Shown here: piece by piece, positions 16,585 to 25,072 of the stretch
Numbering within the stretch: the stretch's first letter is position 1
How the letters are laid out: every line of letters starts with the position of its first letter
Notes under the pieces: model-generated
What the model was told of the DNA's origin: nothing
The model's input: only the letters and a program-made list of their open reading frames with translations
Databases searched by the model: none
Program-made: the position numbers and the translations under genes
Assembly: GCA_947169885.1 (NCBI GenBank)
Contig: CAMVRM010000021.1
Coordinates: 1-47,369, forward strand
Origin: an uncultured Ruminococcus sp.
GTDB lineage: Bacteria > Bacillota > Clostridia > Oscillospirales > Ruminococcaceae
DNA length: 47,369 bases
Reading direction: 5' to 3'

Positions 16585-18018
16585 TTAGTCCTCGTCGGGT
16601 TCTTCCTCGGGCTGTTCGTCGGAATGCTCCTCGTCCTCGGAAGTCGCTTCGGTTTCCTCGTTCTCGCCGTTATCTTCGGCTTCCTCCCCGGTATCTTCTT
16701 CCTCATCGGGATATTCGGTATCCTCTCCGTCAGCTGAGTTATTCTCATCATTCGGATAGGTGTCATCATCGCCGTAGAGCGCTTCCTGCATGGCATCCTT
16801 TTCGCTCTTACGCTTGCTCATGAGCGCAAACGCACGCTTGTAGGGGTTGCCGAAAAAGAAGAAAAACTCCGCAAATATTGCAATGATACCAAGTATAACA
16901 GCTATATAGATGATAAGATATTTTACCTTTTCATTGCTCTTTGTCTGTGTCTTGACGATCTCGCCGTCAGCAACTGCGACTGCCTCAGTCTCTGCGGCGG
17001 CAGGCTGAACTTCGGAAGGTGCGGCGCTCTCTGCCGCCTGAGTTGTGACAACGGGCGCAGTCTCGGTAACTACCAGCCTGTAATATTTCACACTGCCGTC
17101 ATTGAACTCAACGGTCATGTTCGTCAGACCGTCTGCAAGAGTTGTCAGACCCTTTTCGTCAGCCGTGGCGATAGTCGCATCGGACAGAGTTGCCTTCTTG
17201 ACGTTCTGAAGCCCGATCGAATCGAACAGTATCTTTGAATCGGAGCGAGCAACACGCAGTTCGGTATACATCGACTCGTCAGCCGCCGCATCAACGGGGA
17301 CTGCGCCCTCGATCTGGATTATCGTGCCGTCTGCACGGTATGTCACCTCGGTCATGCTCATGTCACGCAGAGAATTAACGGTTATGTAAAGCACGGTCGA
17401 GCGCTCGGTCGTATCTATTATCTCAAAATCCAGCACAAGATACCCCGGCTTTGTCTCAGCCGCAGAGTCGGTGCTGTCAGTCTCGGAGCTTTCGTCATAT
17501 GTCTGCGTACCGCCGTCACTTGTGTATTGCAGCTGAACAGTTCCCGGGGAAGTCTCGGCGGCGGCAAGCGTGCCTTTTACCTTCTTGCTGATAGTGGTCT
17601 TGTTGAGTTTCAGCACCTTGCTGTCATAAGTTATCGTCAGGTCGGCGGCTGAAACATCTGTATTGCCGTCAATAAACAGTTCGGCAGAAAATTTCTTGTC
17701 GGCGATCTTGGTCGGGGTGAGCTTTACGGTGAAAGGCGCATCTTTGAACGGGTCAACAAGGGGAACATCATCGCTCGCAGAACTCGAATCTGAGTCGGTG
17801 CTTGTGTAATAGCCCGTATCGTCATCGGCGGAAGCTGTCTGGTCGGTGTAGCCGTAATCGGCAGTACCGTCATCCCATGTGTCGTAGTCGCCCGTGCCGT
17901 AATCGGTGTAGCCATAGTCGGTGTAGCCGTCGTCCCAGCCGTAATCTGCGGAAACGGTCAGCGCCTGAGCGGAGAGCAAAAGGCAGGCACTCACTGCCGC
18001 AAGAAGTCTTGTTTTCAT
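16585..18018 (-). CDS. Membrane-anchored protein with cohesin-like domain
   Basis: A 477-residue protein with a signal peptide (residues 1-24, ending ALTVSA), a Tyr/Asp/Gly repeat segment (about 25-60, units such as GYTDYG), a Ser/Asp linker, then a beta-sandwich resembling cohesin domains (from about 95, starting FTVKLTPTKIADKKFSAEL and including ADLTITYDSKVLKL). A second extracellular region and an Ala/Glu/Val linker follow, then a membrane helix (YLIIYIAVILGIIAIFAEFF) and a cytoplasmic tail of about 85 residues that is strongly acidic. The cohesin resemblance is by pattern (VxLxxxxA...DLTITYD...VL), so another cadherin- or CBM-like fold is possible. RBS is AAAGAGG before the ATG. Monocistronic with its own promoter. 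Confidence 0.72.
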   Translation of the reverse strand: MKTRLLAAVSACLLLSAQALTVSADYGWDDGYTDYGYTDYGTGDYDTWDDGTADYGYTDQTASADDDTGYYTSTDSDSSSASDDVPLVDPFKDAPFTVKLTPTKIADKKFSAELFIDGNTDVSAADLTITYDSKVLKLNKTTISKKVKGTLAAAETSPGTVQLQYTSDGGTQTYDESSETDSTDSAAETKPGYLVLDFEIIDTTERSTVLYITVNSLRDMSMTEVTYRADGTIIQIEGAVPVDAAADESMYTELRVARSDSKILFDSIGLQNVKKATLSDATIATADEKGLTTLADGLTNMTVEFNDGSVKYYRLVVTETAPVVTTQAAESAAPSEVQPAAAETEAVAVADGEIVKTQTKSNEKVKYLIIYIAVILGIIAIFAEFFFFFGNPYKRAFALMSKRKSEKDAMQEALYGDDDTYPNDENNSADGEDTEYPDEEEDTGEEAEDNGENEETEATSEDEEHSDEQPEEEPDED

Positions 18019-18074
18019 TTTATCAACCTCTTTAATCTATCAAAGTTCGATGTCATTTATTATCATACATCATA

Positions 18075-18103
18075 ATTATACAATATTCAGGCTGATATGT
18101 CAA
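18075..18103 (-). promoter_or_regulatory. Promoter of the cohesin-like membrane protein gene
   Basis: Minus-strand TTGACA (18098-18103), 17 bases, TATAAT (18075-18080), about 57 bases upstream of the ATG. Confidence 0.9.
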
Positions 18104-18218
18104 GTAAAAAATACACAATTCTTTTTAATACCGATAAAAAAAAATCACAGTACAGCGGTATAATTTTTTTGCAATGTGTCAATAATCATAACATCAAACC
18201 AAAAAGGAGTACGAAATT

Positions 18219-18443
18219 ATGGACAGAAATGACATTGCAAAACTGTTTTTGATGCTGACTATGCTGGGGGCGCTGGTATTGTCGGCGGTCAGGACACCTG
18301 CGAGCGCCGAAACGCCGAAAGACTGCCTGTTTTTCCCGCAGTTCACAGCCGCCGCCGCATCTTCAAAGGACACGGACACTGACACGGAAATAACATACAC
18401 TTTCGGGATAACCGAACTGTTCTCACACCTCAGACATGCGTAA
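18219..18443 (+). CDS. Small secreted or membrane-anchored protein, unknown
   Basis: A 74-residue ORF with AAGGAG 9 bases upstream of its ATG. Residues 8-30 form a signal-peptide-like hydrophobic stretch (LFLMLTMLGALVLSAV) ending in a plausible cleavage site TPASAE. The remaining 45 residues hold one cysteine, an alanine run and an acidic threonine/aspartate segment (SSKDTDTDTEITYTF). No family is recognised. TATAAT occurs at 18159-18164 but without a convincing -35. The gene converges on trpF; the hairpin between them has its T run on the minus strand. Confidence 0.6.
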   Translation: MDRNDIAKLFLMLTMLGALVLSAVRTPASAETPKDCLFFPQFTAAAASSKDTDTDTEITYTFGITELFSHLRHA

Positions 18444-18474
18444 AAAAACGGACTATCATTATCAATAGTCCGTT
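18442..18474 (-). terminator. Terminator after trpF
   Basis: AACGGACTAT pairs with ATAGTCCGTT around an eight-base loop; the minus strand continues with seven T. Lies 12 bases past the trpF stop. Confidence 0.88.
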
Positions 18475-18485
18475 ACATCGTACAG

Positions 18486-19100
18486 TTATATATTGCGTAC
18501 ACTGCGCACGAACCCTTCCGCAAGAACCGCATCTTTGCCGCCTTGGGGACGTTCGATGCCGCTGCTCACGTCAACGCCGTCAGGGTGTACCGCTTCTATC
18601 GCACGGCGAACGTTATCGGGGTTCAGACCGCCTGCCAAAAACAGCTTTCGCCCTGCCGTGTCAAGCGTTTTCAGCTTGTCCCAGTCGAAAGTCCTGCCGC
18701 TCCCCGGCTCTGCCGCATCGAACAGGAATGTCACTATTTTGTCAAGGCTCTTGCACCGTTCAAGCTCGGCTTCGTCCGCATCATTAAATGCACGAATTAT
18801 CGGCAGTTCACAGCAATTGTACGTTTCATCGGACAGTTCACCGTGTATCTGTATCATGTCAAAGCCTGCGCCGCTTATCGCTTTTACCTGTTCGGGAGTA
18901 GGCGAAACGGTCACGGCGACTGCCTTTATGCCGTCAAGCCTGCGCACAAGTTCTTCCGCACGTTCAAGCGTCAGATTTCTGCGGCTTTTCGGGAAAAACA
19001 GCACGAAACCGACATACTCGGGTCTCAGCCTGTTGACAAGTGAAATGTCCTCCTCGGTGGTCATGCCGCAAAGCTTTATGAGTGTTTCCATGTCAGTCAC
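18486..19100 (-). CDS. trpF: Phosphoribosylanthranilate isomerase
   Basis: A 204-residue TIM-barrel enzyme of tryptophan synthesis. It has the N-terminal KLCGMT with the catalytic cysteine (C11), DMIQIHGELSDE, the catalytic aspartate in FLFDAAEPGSGRTFDW, and phosphate-binding loops LAGGLNPDNV and GVDVSSGIE. All the usual active-site elements are present. It is not next to other trp genes; its GTG start overlaps the 3' end of metH by 8 bases, so it appears co-transcribed and coupled with methionine synthase. An internal ATG at 19091 is the alternative start. Confidence 0.92.
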   Translation of the reverse strand: MTDMETLIKLCGMTTEEDISLVNRLRPEYVGFVLFFPKSRRNLTLERAEELVRRLDGIKAVAVTVSPTPEQVKAISGAGFDMIQIHGELSDETYNCCELPIIRAFNDADEAELERCKSLDKIVTFLFDAAEPGSGRTFDWDKLKTLDTAGRKLFLAGGLNPDNVRRAIEAVHPDGVDVSSGIERPQGGKDAVLAEGFVRSVRNI

Positions 19101-21462
19101 CGTAAACTTCCTTGGCGATGTCGCAGGACTGTTTAGCGTCCTTTGCGTAGTAATCAGCGCCTATCTGTGCGGCGTAATCGGGGGTAAGCACCGCACCGCC
19201 TACCATTATTTTACATTCGTGGTGCTGACGGAGAAGCTTTATCGTGTCCTCCATGCCTTTGAGGGTGGTGGTCATGAGCGCACTCAGCCCCACAAGCTTG
19301 ACATCATGCTCTATCGCCGCATCGACAACAAGCTGAGGGTCAACGTCTTTGCCTAAGTCAATGACCGTGAAGCCGTAATTTTCGAGCATGACTTTCACGA
19401 TATTCTTGCCTATATCGTGAACATCGCCCTTGACAGTGCAAAGCACGATCTTTCCCTTTGAAACGCCTGCGCCGCCGCTTTTGAGCATACTCTGCTTTAT
19501 CACTTCAAAACAGCTTTGCGCAACGCCTGCGGTCATTATAAGCTGGGGCAGGAAAATTTTGCCTTTTTCAAACTCTGCGCCCGTTTTGTCAAGTTCGGGG
19601 ATAAGAATGTTATTGACTATCTCCATGGCTTCGGTAGTCTCCAGAAGCTTTGCGGTTATCTGCGCCGCATCGTTTTTAAGTCCGTGGCTCATGGCGTAGC
19701 CGAGGGTCATATCCTCCTGCTTAACGGCAGGCTGAGAAGATGCCGCCGTGTCGCCGCCGTAATTCTCGACAAACTCCTTAGCGTTCTTGTCGATATTCGC
19801 AAGAAGTCTGTACGCTCTGACCGCCGAAGTCATCGAAGCGATGTTCGGGTTCATGATAGGCAGGTCAAGACCCTTTGTCAGCGCCATTGTCAGGAACGTG
19901 CGGTTGACTATCTCACGCTGAGGGAGTCCGAAACTTATGTTCGACACGCCGAGAACGGTGCGCACGCCCAGCTTTTCCTTGCATATGCGGAGCGCCTCGA
20001 TAGTCTGCATAGCCGCCTCCTGCTCCGCCGAACAGGTGAGCGTCAGGCAGTCGATACAGATGTCGCTTCTGGGTATCCCGAGTGCATCGGCACGCTTGCA
20101 GATCTTCTCGGCTATCGCCACTCTGCCCTCGATCGTTTTCGGTATGCCGTCCTCGTCAAGGCACAAGCCCACGACTGCCGCACCATATTTCGCAACGAGC
20201 GGCAGGATAGCCGACAGCGACTTTTCTTCGCCGTTTACCGAGTTGACTATCGGTTTTCCGCTGTATATCCTCAGTGCGGAATCAAGCACCTCGGGGATAG
20301 AGGAATCTATCTGCAAAGGGGTGTCGCATATGCCCTGAACGGCTCTTATGGCGCTGAGCATCATCTCACGCTCGTCAATGCCGGGCAGACCAACGTTCAC
20401 GTCAAGTATCTCTGCGCCTGCGTCTATCTGCTCTATCGCCTGATTGCATATGTAGTCAAGGTCATGCTCCTGAAGTGCCTGCTTGAAGCGCTTTTTGCCC
20501 GTGGGGTTTATGCGCTCGCCGATTATCCTCGGGCAGTCGATGATGACCGCATTTGAAGCACTGCAAACCGCAGAGGGGAGCGTTTTGGTGACAGCCTCGC
20601 ACTTTCTGCCCTCAAAGGCTTTGACGGTTGCGGCTATGTAATCGGGGTTCGTGCCGCAGCAGCCGCCGACTATCTTTATGCCGAGGGGTATCATCTTGAC
20701 GAGAAGTTCTGCAAATTCCTCGGGCATAACATTGTATTCGTTGGTAACAGGGTCGGGCAAGCCTGCGTTCGGCTTTATCACGACAGGAAGATTCGTACAG
20801 CCGCAAAGCTTCTCCACCGAGGGGAACAGCTCACGGGGACCCAGCGAACAGTTTATGCCTATCGCATCTGCGCCCAAGCCCCCCAGCGTCATAGCCATAG
20901 ACTCGATGCAACAGCCCGTGAAAGTACGCATATTCTCCTCGAAAGTCATGGTGACGATAACGGGCAGGTCACTGTTTTCCTTTGCGGCGAGAAGTGCCGC
21001 CTTAGCTTCGAGCAGGTCGGTCATGGTTTCAAGTACGATGATGTCCGCATCTTTTCCTGCAACTATCATTTCCCTGAAAATATCATACGCTTCGTCAAAG
21101 AGCATCGTTCCGTTAGGCTCGATCATCTGACCGATAGGACCGATGTCAAGAGCGCAGAAAACTTCCCTGTCTGCCTTTTTCTTCGCACGGTTTCCTATCT
21201 CCACCGCAGCGCCGATTATCTCGGCAACAGTTTTGCCCGACTTTGCGAGCTTGTATCTGTTTGCGCCGAAAGTGTTGCAGTAAAAAATATCTGAACCTGC
21301 GTTTATGTATTTTAAATGTATATCCTCGATAAGTTCGGGACGGTCAAGGTTGAGCAGTTCGGGTATCTCGCCTGCTTCAAGCCCTGCGCTCTGGAGCATA
21401 GTGCCCATTCCGCCGTCTAAAAATAGAAATTCTTTTTGTGACAGGAGCTTTTTAAGTTCCAC
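19093..21462 (-). CDS. metH: Cobalamin-dependent methionine synthase (lacks reactivation domain)
   Basis: A 789-residue enzyme that methylates homocysteine using methyl-tetrahydrofolate and B12. Domains in order: homocysteine-binding barrel (about 1-290, with INCSLGP and GGCCGTNPDYI carrying the zinc cysteines), pterin-binding barrel (about 310-570, starting IIGERINPTGKKRF), B12 cap helices (about 590-660), and B12-binding Rossmann domain with D680-x-H682-x-x-G685 (DVHDIG) as the lower axial histidine motif. The C-terminal SAM-binding reactivation domain of full-length MetH (about 1200 residues in E. coli) is absent and is encoded by the preceding gene. The start is GTG with GAGGTG six bases upstream, overlapping that gene by 11 bases. 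Confidence 0.95.
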   Translation of the reverse strand: MELKKLLSQKEFLFLDGGMGTMLQSAGLEAGEIPELLNLDRPELIEDIHLKYINAGSDIFYCNTFGANRYKLAKSGKTVAEIIGAAVEIGNRAKKKADREVFCALDIGPIGQMIEPNGTMLFDEAYDIFREMIVAGKDADIIVLETMTDLLEAKAALLAAKENSDLPVIVTMTFEENMRTFTGCCIESMAMTLGGLGADAIGINCSLGPRELFPSVEKLCGCTNLPVVIKPNAGLPDPVTNEYNVMPEEFAELLVKMIPLGIKIVGGCCGTNPDYIAATVKAFEGRKCEAVTKTLPSAVCSASNAVIIDCPRIIGERINPTGKKRFKQALQEHDLDYICNQAIEQIDAGAEILDVNVGLPGIDEREMMLSAIRAVQGICDTPLQIDSSIPEVLDSALRIYSGKPIVNSVNGEEKSLSAILPLVAKYGAAVVGLCLDEDGIPKTIEGRVAIAEKICKRADALGIPRSDICIDCLTLTCSAEQEAAMQTIEALRICKEKLGVRTVLGVSNISFGLPQREIVNRTFLTMALTKGLDLPIMNPNIASMTSAVRAYRLLANIDKNAKEFVENYGGDTAASSQPAVKQEDMTLGYAMSHGLKNDAAQITAKLLETTEAMEIVNNILIPELDKTGAEFEKGKIFLPQLIMTAGVAQSCFEVIKQSMLKSGGAGVSKGKIVLCTVKGDVHDIGKNIVKVMLENYGFTVIDLGKDVDPQLVVDAAIEHDVKLVGLSALMTTTLKGMEDTIKLLRQHHECKIMVGGAVLTPDYAAQIGADYYAKDAKQSCDIAKEVYGD

Positions 21463-22126
21463 ACCTTACACCTCGTTTTCTGAAATCACAGGTCTTTGAA
21501 AGATTGCAGACGACACAGCCCCTCCTGCCCTTGTCGATCGGCAGGTCGGACAGACCGATGACCGCAGTGACGGATTTTGAGGGGATAAGCATTGACGAGG
21601 GTGTGCAGGTCACGCCCGCACGCTTTCCTGCGTTGAGAAGTTCGATGATATGCGGCTGAGTTTCGAGCGGAAAATCGCCGTAACCGGGGGAAAAACGCCA
21701 TGTGAAGAACTTTGTGGAAAACTTGTTCGCAAGTTCCGTTTCGACTTCACTGCACACGGCTTCTACCGCCGCAGACGCAAGGCAGTCGGTCATGAATCCC
21801 AGCGCAATATCCTCACGCTCTTTGAGCCTTATGAGTTCGTCCGCCCTTGAAGAAACGGTCACGCACATTACCACCACACTGTCACAGCAGGCAAGGTGTT
21901 CTCTTATCGAATTGCCGATAAATCTGAGTTTTGTGCCTTTGAGTTCCACCGCTCCCTCGATAAATCCTATCGGGAAAACACGGTAGACCACGGCAGGTTT
22001 AAGCTCATGTTCAAGCAGTGCCGCAAGGGCTGTTATCGTTTTCATCTGTGCTTCATCGGGCGGCTCACGGTAGCCCATATAACGGACAGCTTCGTCAATA
22101 TTTATCATAAATCTGTTCACTGACAT
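21452..22126 (-). CDS. Methionine synthase reactivation-domain protein
   Basis: A 224-residue stand-alone version of the MetH C-terminal activation domain, which uses SAM to re-methylate inactive cob(II)alamin. Conserved features include YMGYREPPDE near the N terminus and the RFSPGYGDFPLETQ segment, equal to the RxxxGY region of MetH. Three to four cysteines near the C terminus (CVVCNLSKTC, RC) resemble the version in Clostridia and could bind metal. It directly precedes and overlaps the truncated metH, so the two chains should work together. GGAGAG lies eight bases before the ATG. No B12 riboswitch is recognisable in the 125 bases upstream. Confidence 0.9.
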   Translation of the reverse strand: MSVNRFMINIDEAVRYMGYREPPDEAQMKTITALAALLEHELKPAVVYRVFPIGFIEGAVELKGTKLRFIGNSIREHLACCDSVVVMCVTVSSRADELIRLKEREDIALGFMTDCLASAAVEAVCSEVETELANKFSTKFFTWRFSPGYGDFPLETQPHIIELLNAGKRAGVTCTPSSMLIPSKSVTAVIGLSDLPIDKGRRGCVVCNLSKTCDFRKRGVRCGT

Positions 22127-22251
22127 TCGGCTCTCTCCTTAAAACAATTATTACCCCATTATCCAAATAACATGATACTACTTTAATTGATAAAATTATA
22201 ACATACTAAGAAAGCCTATTCTACAAAAACCTTAGAAAAATACTATTAAAT

Positions 22252-22791
22252 TTATATTAACTTTAATTCAATGTCGTTCCAGTCGTCACGCATCTCGACT
22301 GCCCTGCCCTCTCTGAGCGATGCGGGAACATCGAGAAATCGCTGATTTGAACTGCCTCTGAAACTCAGTTCCAGCGAACGCTTTTCAAGAACGAACCTGC
22401 CGTCCACAAGTCCGTCAAGGCGTTCGAGCAGTTTCATATATCCGTTTTCCTCGGTCGCATGAGCGGTAAGGTATTCAAACTCAAAGCCCGTATAGGAAAT
22501 AATATTGATGTCGGGGCGGTGCTTTCTCAGCATATCCGCAAGACAGACCAGCGGCTTGCACTGACAGAACGGCTCGCCGCCCGAGAAAGTCACGCCGTCA
22601 AGCATCCTGTCGGCGGTTATCTTTTCAAATATCTCCTCAACGGTCATGACAGTGCCGCCCTCAAAGTCCCACGTCTGGGGATTGTGACAGCCCTCGCAGT
22701 GGTGCGGACAGCCCTGCACGAACACCGCATATCTGACCCCGGGACCGTCAACGATCGAATCGTCAACAAGCCCTGCAATTTTAATGTCCAT
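22252..22791 (-). CDS. nrdG: Anaerobic ribonucleotide reductase activase (radical SAM)
   Basis: A 179-residue radical-SAM enzyme with the cluster motif C28-x3-C32-x2-C35 (CPHHCEGC) and the GGEPF SAM-binding segment (TFSGGEPFCQ). It generates the glycyl radical on NrdD. IVDGPGVRYAVFVQGCP is typical of NrdG. The start at 22791 is fixed by homology-like MDIKIAGLVDDSIVDG; the AAGGAG site is 13 bases upstream, rather far. It is the last gene of an ansA-uppP-nrdG run, and is 2.7 kb from, and on the other strand to, its partner nrdD. Confidence 0.93.
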   Translation of the reverse strand: MDIKIAGLVDDSIVDGPGVRYAVFVQGCPHHCEGCHNPQTWDFEGGTVMTVEEIFEKITADRMLDGVTFSGGEPFCQCKPLVCLADMLRKHRPDINIISYTGFEFEYLTAHATEENGYMKLLERLDGLVDGRFVLEKRSLELSFRGSSNQRFLDVPASLREGRAVEMRDDWNDIELKLI

Positions 22792-22810
22792 TTTTTTACA
22801 TAGCTCCTTT

Positions 22811-23671
22811 TTATGCTTTGACAAGCCCGAAATACAGCAGGACAAGCACGCCCAGCACTATCCTGTACCAGCCGAACACCGTGAAATCGTGCTTTTTGAT
22901 GTAGTTCATCATGAACTTTATGACGAATACTGAAACTGCGAACGCAACTATCATTCCGAGAAGAAGCTGGGCAGTCTCAGTGCCTGTCATGTGACCGCTG
23001 TGAGCGAAGAACTTCACGAGTTTCAGCAGGCTCGCACCGAACATGACGGGCACGGCAAGGAAAAATGTGAACTCCGCCGCAACAGTCCTGCTCACGCCGA
23101 TTATCAGCGCACCGACTATCGTTGCGCCCGAACGTGAAGTGCCCGGGAAAACTGCGGCGATGAGCTGGAACGCACCTATCATGAGCGCCACGCAGTAGGG
23201 CATCTGTTCTATCGAGTTGAACACGGGCTTGCGGTTCTTGTTGAAGCGCTCGGCGATTATGAATATCACGCCGAAAAGTATCAGCATTATCGCTATCGTC
23301 TGCCAGTTATAGAACATCTTGTTGAACAGGTCATCGAACAGAACGCCTATGACCGCCGCAGGCAGGCACGCCGCAAGACACTTGAACCACATACTGAAAA
23401 TGTCCGTTTTTATGTACGCTTTCCAGCCGTCAGTGCCGAGCGGTCTCGGGTTGTTCTTTTTGCCGAAGGGGAAAAGCTGTCCCCAGTAAAGCACCACGAC
23501 TGCCATTATCGCACCCAGCTGAATGACAACATCGAACATCTCCTGAAATTCCTCGGTGGCTTTAAGTCCGATGAATTCGTTCGCAAGGATAAGGTGTCCC
23601 GTACTGCTGACGGGTAGCCATTCGGTTATGCCCTCAACTATTCCCAGCAGTATTACTTTCAGAAATTCCAA
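22811..23671 (-). CDS. uppP: Undecaprenyl-diphosphatase (BacA type)
   Basis: A 286-residue polytopic membrane enzyme that recycles the cell-wall lipid carrier. The two signature regions are GIVEGITEWLPVSSTGH (residues 10-26) and PGTSRSGATIVGALIIG. About eight membrane helices are evident. The start is a TTG at 23671, with GGAGAG about nine bases upstream; no in-frame ATG lies nearby. Overexpression in other species gives bacitracin tolerance. The gene sits 22 bases after ansA and 19 bases before nrdG. Confidence 0.95.
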   Translation of the reverse strand: MEFLKVILLGIVEGITEWLPVSSTGHLILANEFIGLKATEEFQEMFDVVIQLGAIMAVVVLYWGQLFPFGKKNNPRPLGTDGWKAYIKTDIFSMWFKCLAACLPAAVIGVLFDDLFNKMFYNWQTIAIMLILFGVIFIIAERFNKNRKPVFNSIEQMPYCVALMIGAFQLIAAVFPGTSRSGATIVGALIIGVSRTVAAEFTFFLAVPVMFGASLLKLVKFFAHSGHMTGTETAQLLLGMIVAFAVSVFVIKFMMNYIKKHDFTVFGWYRIVLGVLVLLYFGLVKA

Positions 23672-23693
23672 TCTTCATACTCTCCTTAATAAA

Positions 23694-24614
23694 TTATTCG
23701 GCGAAGTCCCCTGCAAAGGGGGTCAGCATCAGCCGTTTTATGCCCTCAGCCGTCCGCTCCTGCGACACCGCAAGGCAAAGCTTGACATACATCGTATCAG
23801 GCGAAGCCATTGGCAGGGGGACTGCTCCCAGCGACTTGTATTTTTTCGCCGTTTCGTAGTCAGCCGTCCTGCCGCCTGCGCCTGCAATGAAAACAGGCAC
23901 TCCGAGCGCCTGCGCACGGCTCATGAAGTCGGCAAACCGCCCGTCCGCACAAAGCGTCCCCGAGTGGTAAGCCGTGAGCAGTACCGCCGAAACGCCGTTC
24001 AGATCGGGATAGAACATTGACGGCAGAACAGGCATCGCAAGCACCCTCCCGAAGCCGTCAAGCTGTTCGGGGACGGGGAACGGCTCGCCGTGAATTTCGC
24101 CGCCCGTTATACTCGTCAGCAGATCGTCATAGGGCATCTGACGCACAAGGCGCACACCTTGGTGGACTTTGCACACGCCGTCAGCCTGCCACACGGCAAA
24201 CACGCCTTTTTCTCCGCTCCTGACAAGTTCGACGGCGGCGGCAAAGTTCTGTCTGCCGTTCGCACGTTCGTCATCAAGCGGATAGCCCGAAGAAACAAGC
24301 ACTATCGGAACTTTGCTGTCCGAAAAAACGTACCCCAGAAATGCCGCAGAATAGACCAGCGAATCAGTCCCGTGGGTCACGATGATGCCGTCAGCACCGC
24401 TTTTCTGCGCATCTTTCACGGCATCACTGAGCATCGACAGGTGTTCGGCGGTCATTTCCTCGCTCAATACAGTGTATGGCTCACGGCAGTCAAATATAAC
24501 ATCGGGCGAGCCTGCTCCGTCAAGCAGTGTGTAGGGCGCTTTCCCGAGAGAGATCTCAGCGCCGTGCGTTTTACTGCCTATCGTTCCGCCCGTAAAAACA
24601 ACAGCTATCTTCAT
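23694..24614 (-). CDS. L-asparaginase
   Basis: A 306-residue asparaginase/glutaminase of the bacterial type I/II fold. The nucleophile motif FTGGTIGS (Thr about 11) and the second catalytic segment VTHGTDSLVYSAAFLGY are both clear, as is ADGIIVTHGTD. Without a signal peptide it should be cytoplasmic, hydrolysing asparagine to aspartate and ammonia. GAGGTG lies eight bases before the ATG. First gene of the ansA-uppP-nrdG operon, with a clear promoter. Confidence 0.92.
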   Translation of the reverse strand: MKIAVVFTGGTIGSKTHGAEISLGKAPYTLLDGAGSPDVIFDCREPYTVLSEEMTAEHLSMLSDAVKDAQKSGADGIIVTHGTDSLVYSAAFLGYVFSDSKVPIVLVSSGYPLDDERANGRQNFAAAVELVRSGEKGVFAVWQADGVCKVHQGVRLVRQMPYDDLLTSITGGEIHGEPFPVPEQLDGFGRVLAMPVLPSMFYPDLNGVSAVLLTAYHSGTLCADGRFADFMSRAQALGVPVFIAGAGGRTADYETAKKYKSLGAVPLPMASPDTMYVKLCLAVSQERTAEGIKRLMLTPFAGDFAE

Positions 24615-24647
24615 TTTTTCGTCACCTCGCAGTTAGTCAGCCTAATT

Positions 24648-24676
24648 ATTATATCACATCGGTAAATTTATTTCAA
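24648..24676 (-). promoter_or_regulatory. Promoter of the asparaginase-uppP-nrdG operon
   Basis: Minus-strand TTGAAA (24671-24676), 17 bases, TATAAT (24648-24653), about 34 bases upstream of the ATG. Confidence 0.85.
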
Positions 24677-24704
24677 CCTAATTCAAAAAAATTAATTTAT
24701 CCCC

Positions 24705-24733
24705 TTGCTTTTTTTAAGAGAATACTGTATAAT
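24705..24733 (+). promoter_or_regulatory. Promoter of the small membrane protein gene
   Basis: TTGCTT (24705-24710), 17 bases, TATAAT (24728-24733). Divergent from the asparaginase promoter. Confidence 0.8.
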
Positions 24734-24769
24734 AAAAAGTAAGCCGTTCAAGTTTCGGAGGTGAGGAAC

Positions 24770-24988
24770 ATGGCTCAGCCGCAAAATACCCCCAAAAAAA
24801 AGAAAAAGCGCCGTGGGAGACTGCGCATTGAAGTTATCCTGCTCGTGTGGGCAGGCGTTCTTCTGCTGACGTTCCTTGCTTATATGGCAAGCACTTCCCT
24901 TGAGGACGTTCTCGAAAAAGAGCGTGGCGAGGGGGTCATCATCACTCACAGCACGATAGAAAATTCCGAGGCGGACGAAGAAGAATAG
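24770..24988 (+). CDS. Small single-pass membrane protein, unknown
   Basis: A 72-residue protein: a lysine/arginine-rich N terminus (TPKKKKKRRGRLR), one membrane helix (VILLVWAGVLLLTFLAYMA), and an acidic C-terminal segment of about 30 residues. The positive-inside rule puts the N terminus in the cytoplasm. The start is set at 24770 by GGAGGTG nine bases upstream. It has its own promoter and terminator, so it is a stand-alone gene. Size and charge layout recall small cell-division or secretion-associated proteins, but nothing specific can be claimed. Confidence 0.75.
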   Translation: MAQPQNTPKKKKKRRGRLRIEVILLVWAGVLLLTFLAYMASTSLEDVLEKERGEGVIITHSTIENSEADEEE

Positions 24989-25005
24989 CCGAATAATATA
25001 GTTTT

Positions 25006-25038
25006 GCTGCTTTAAGTTTTTTTCAAAGCAGCTTTTTT
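25006..25038 (+). terminator. Terminator after the small membrane protein gene
   Basis: GCTGCTTT (25006-25013) pairs with AAAGCAGC (25025-25032), followed by six T. Confidence 0.9.
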
Positions 25039-25072
25039 GTGTAAAGATATTGGCTTGACGGCTGTGTTTAAG

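Noticed and set aside
16382-16588. 68-codon plus-strand ORF near the orphan promoter
   Set aside because: Its start lies upstream of the promoter, there is no ribosome binding site, and it runs through the hairpin of the convergent gene.
22127-22251. B12 or SAM riboswitch upstream of the methionine synthase genes
   Set aside because: The 125-base gap is AT-rich and lacks the conserved B12-box or SAM-box elements.
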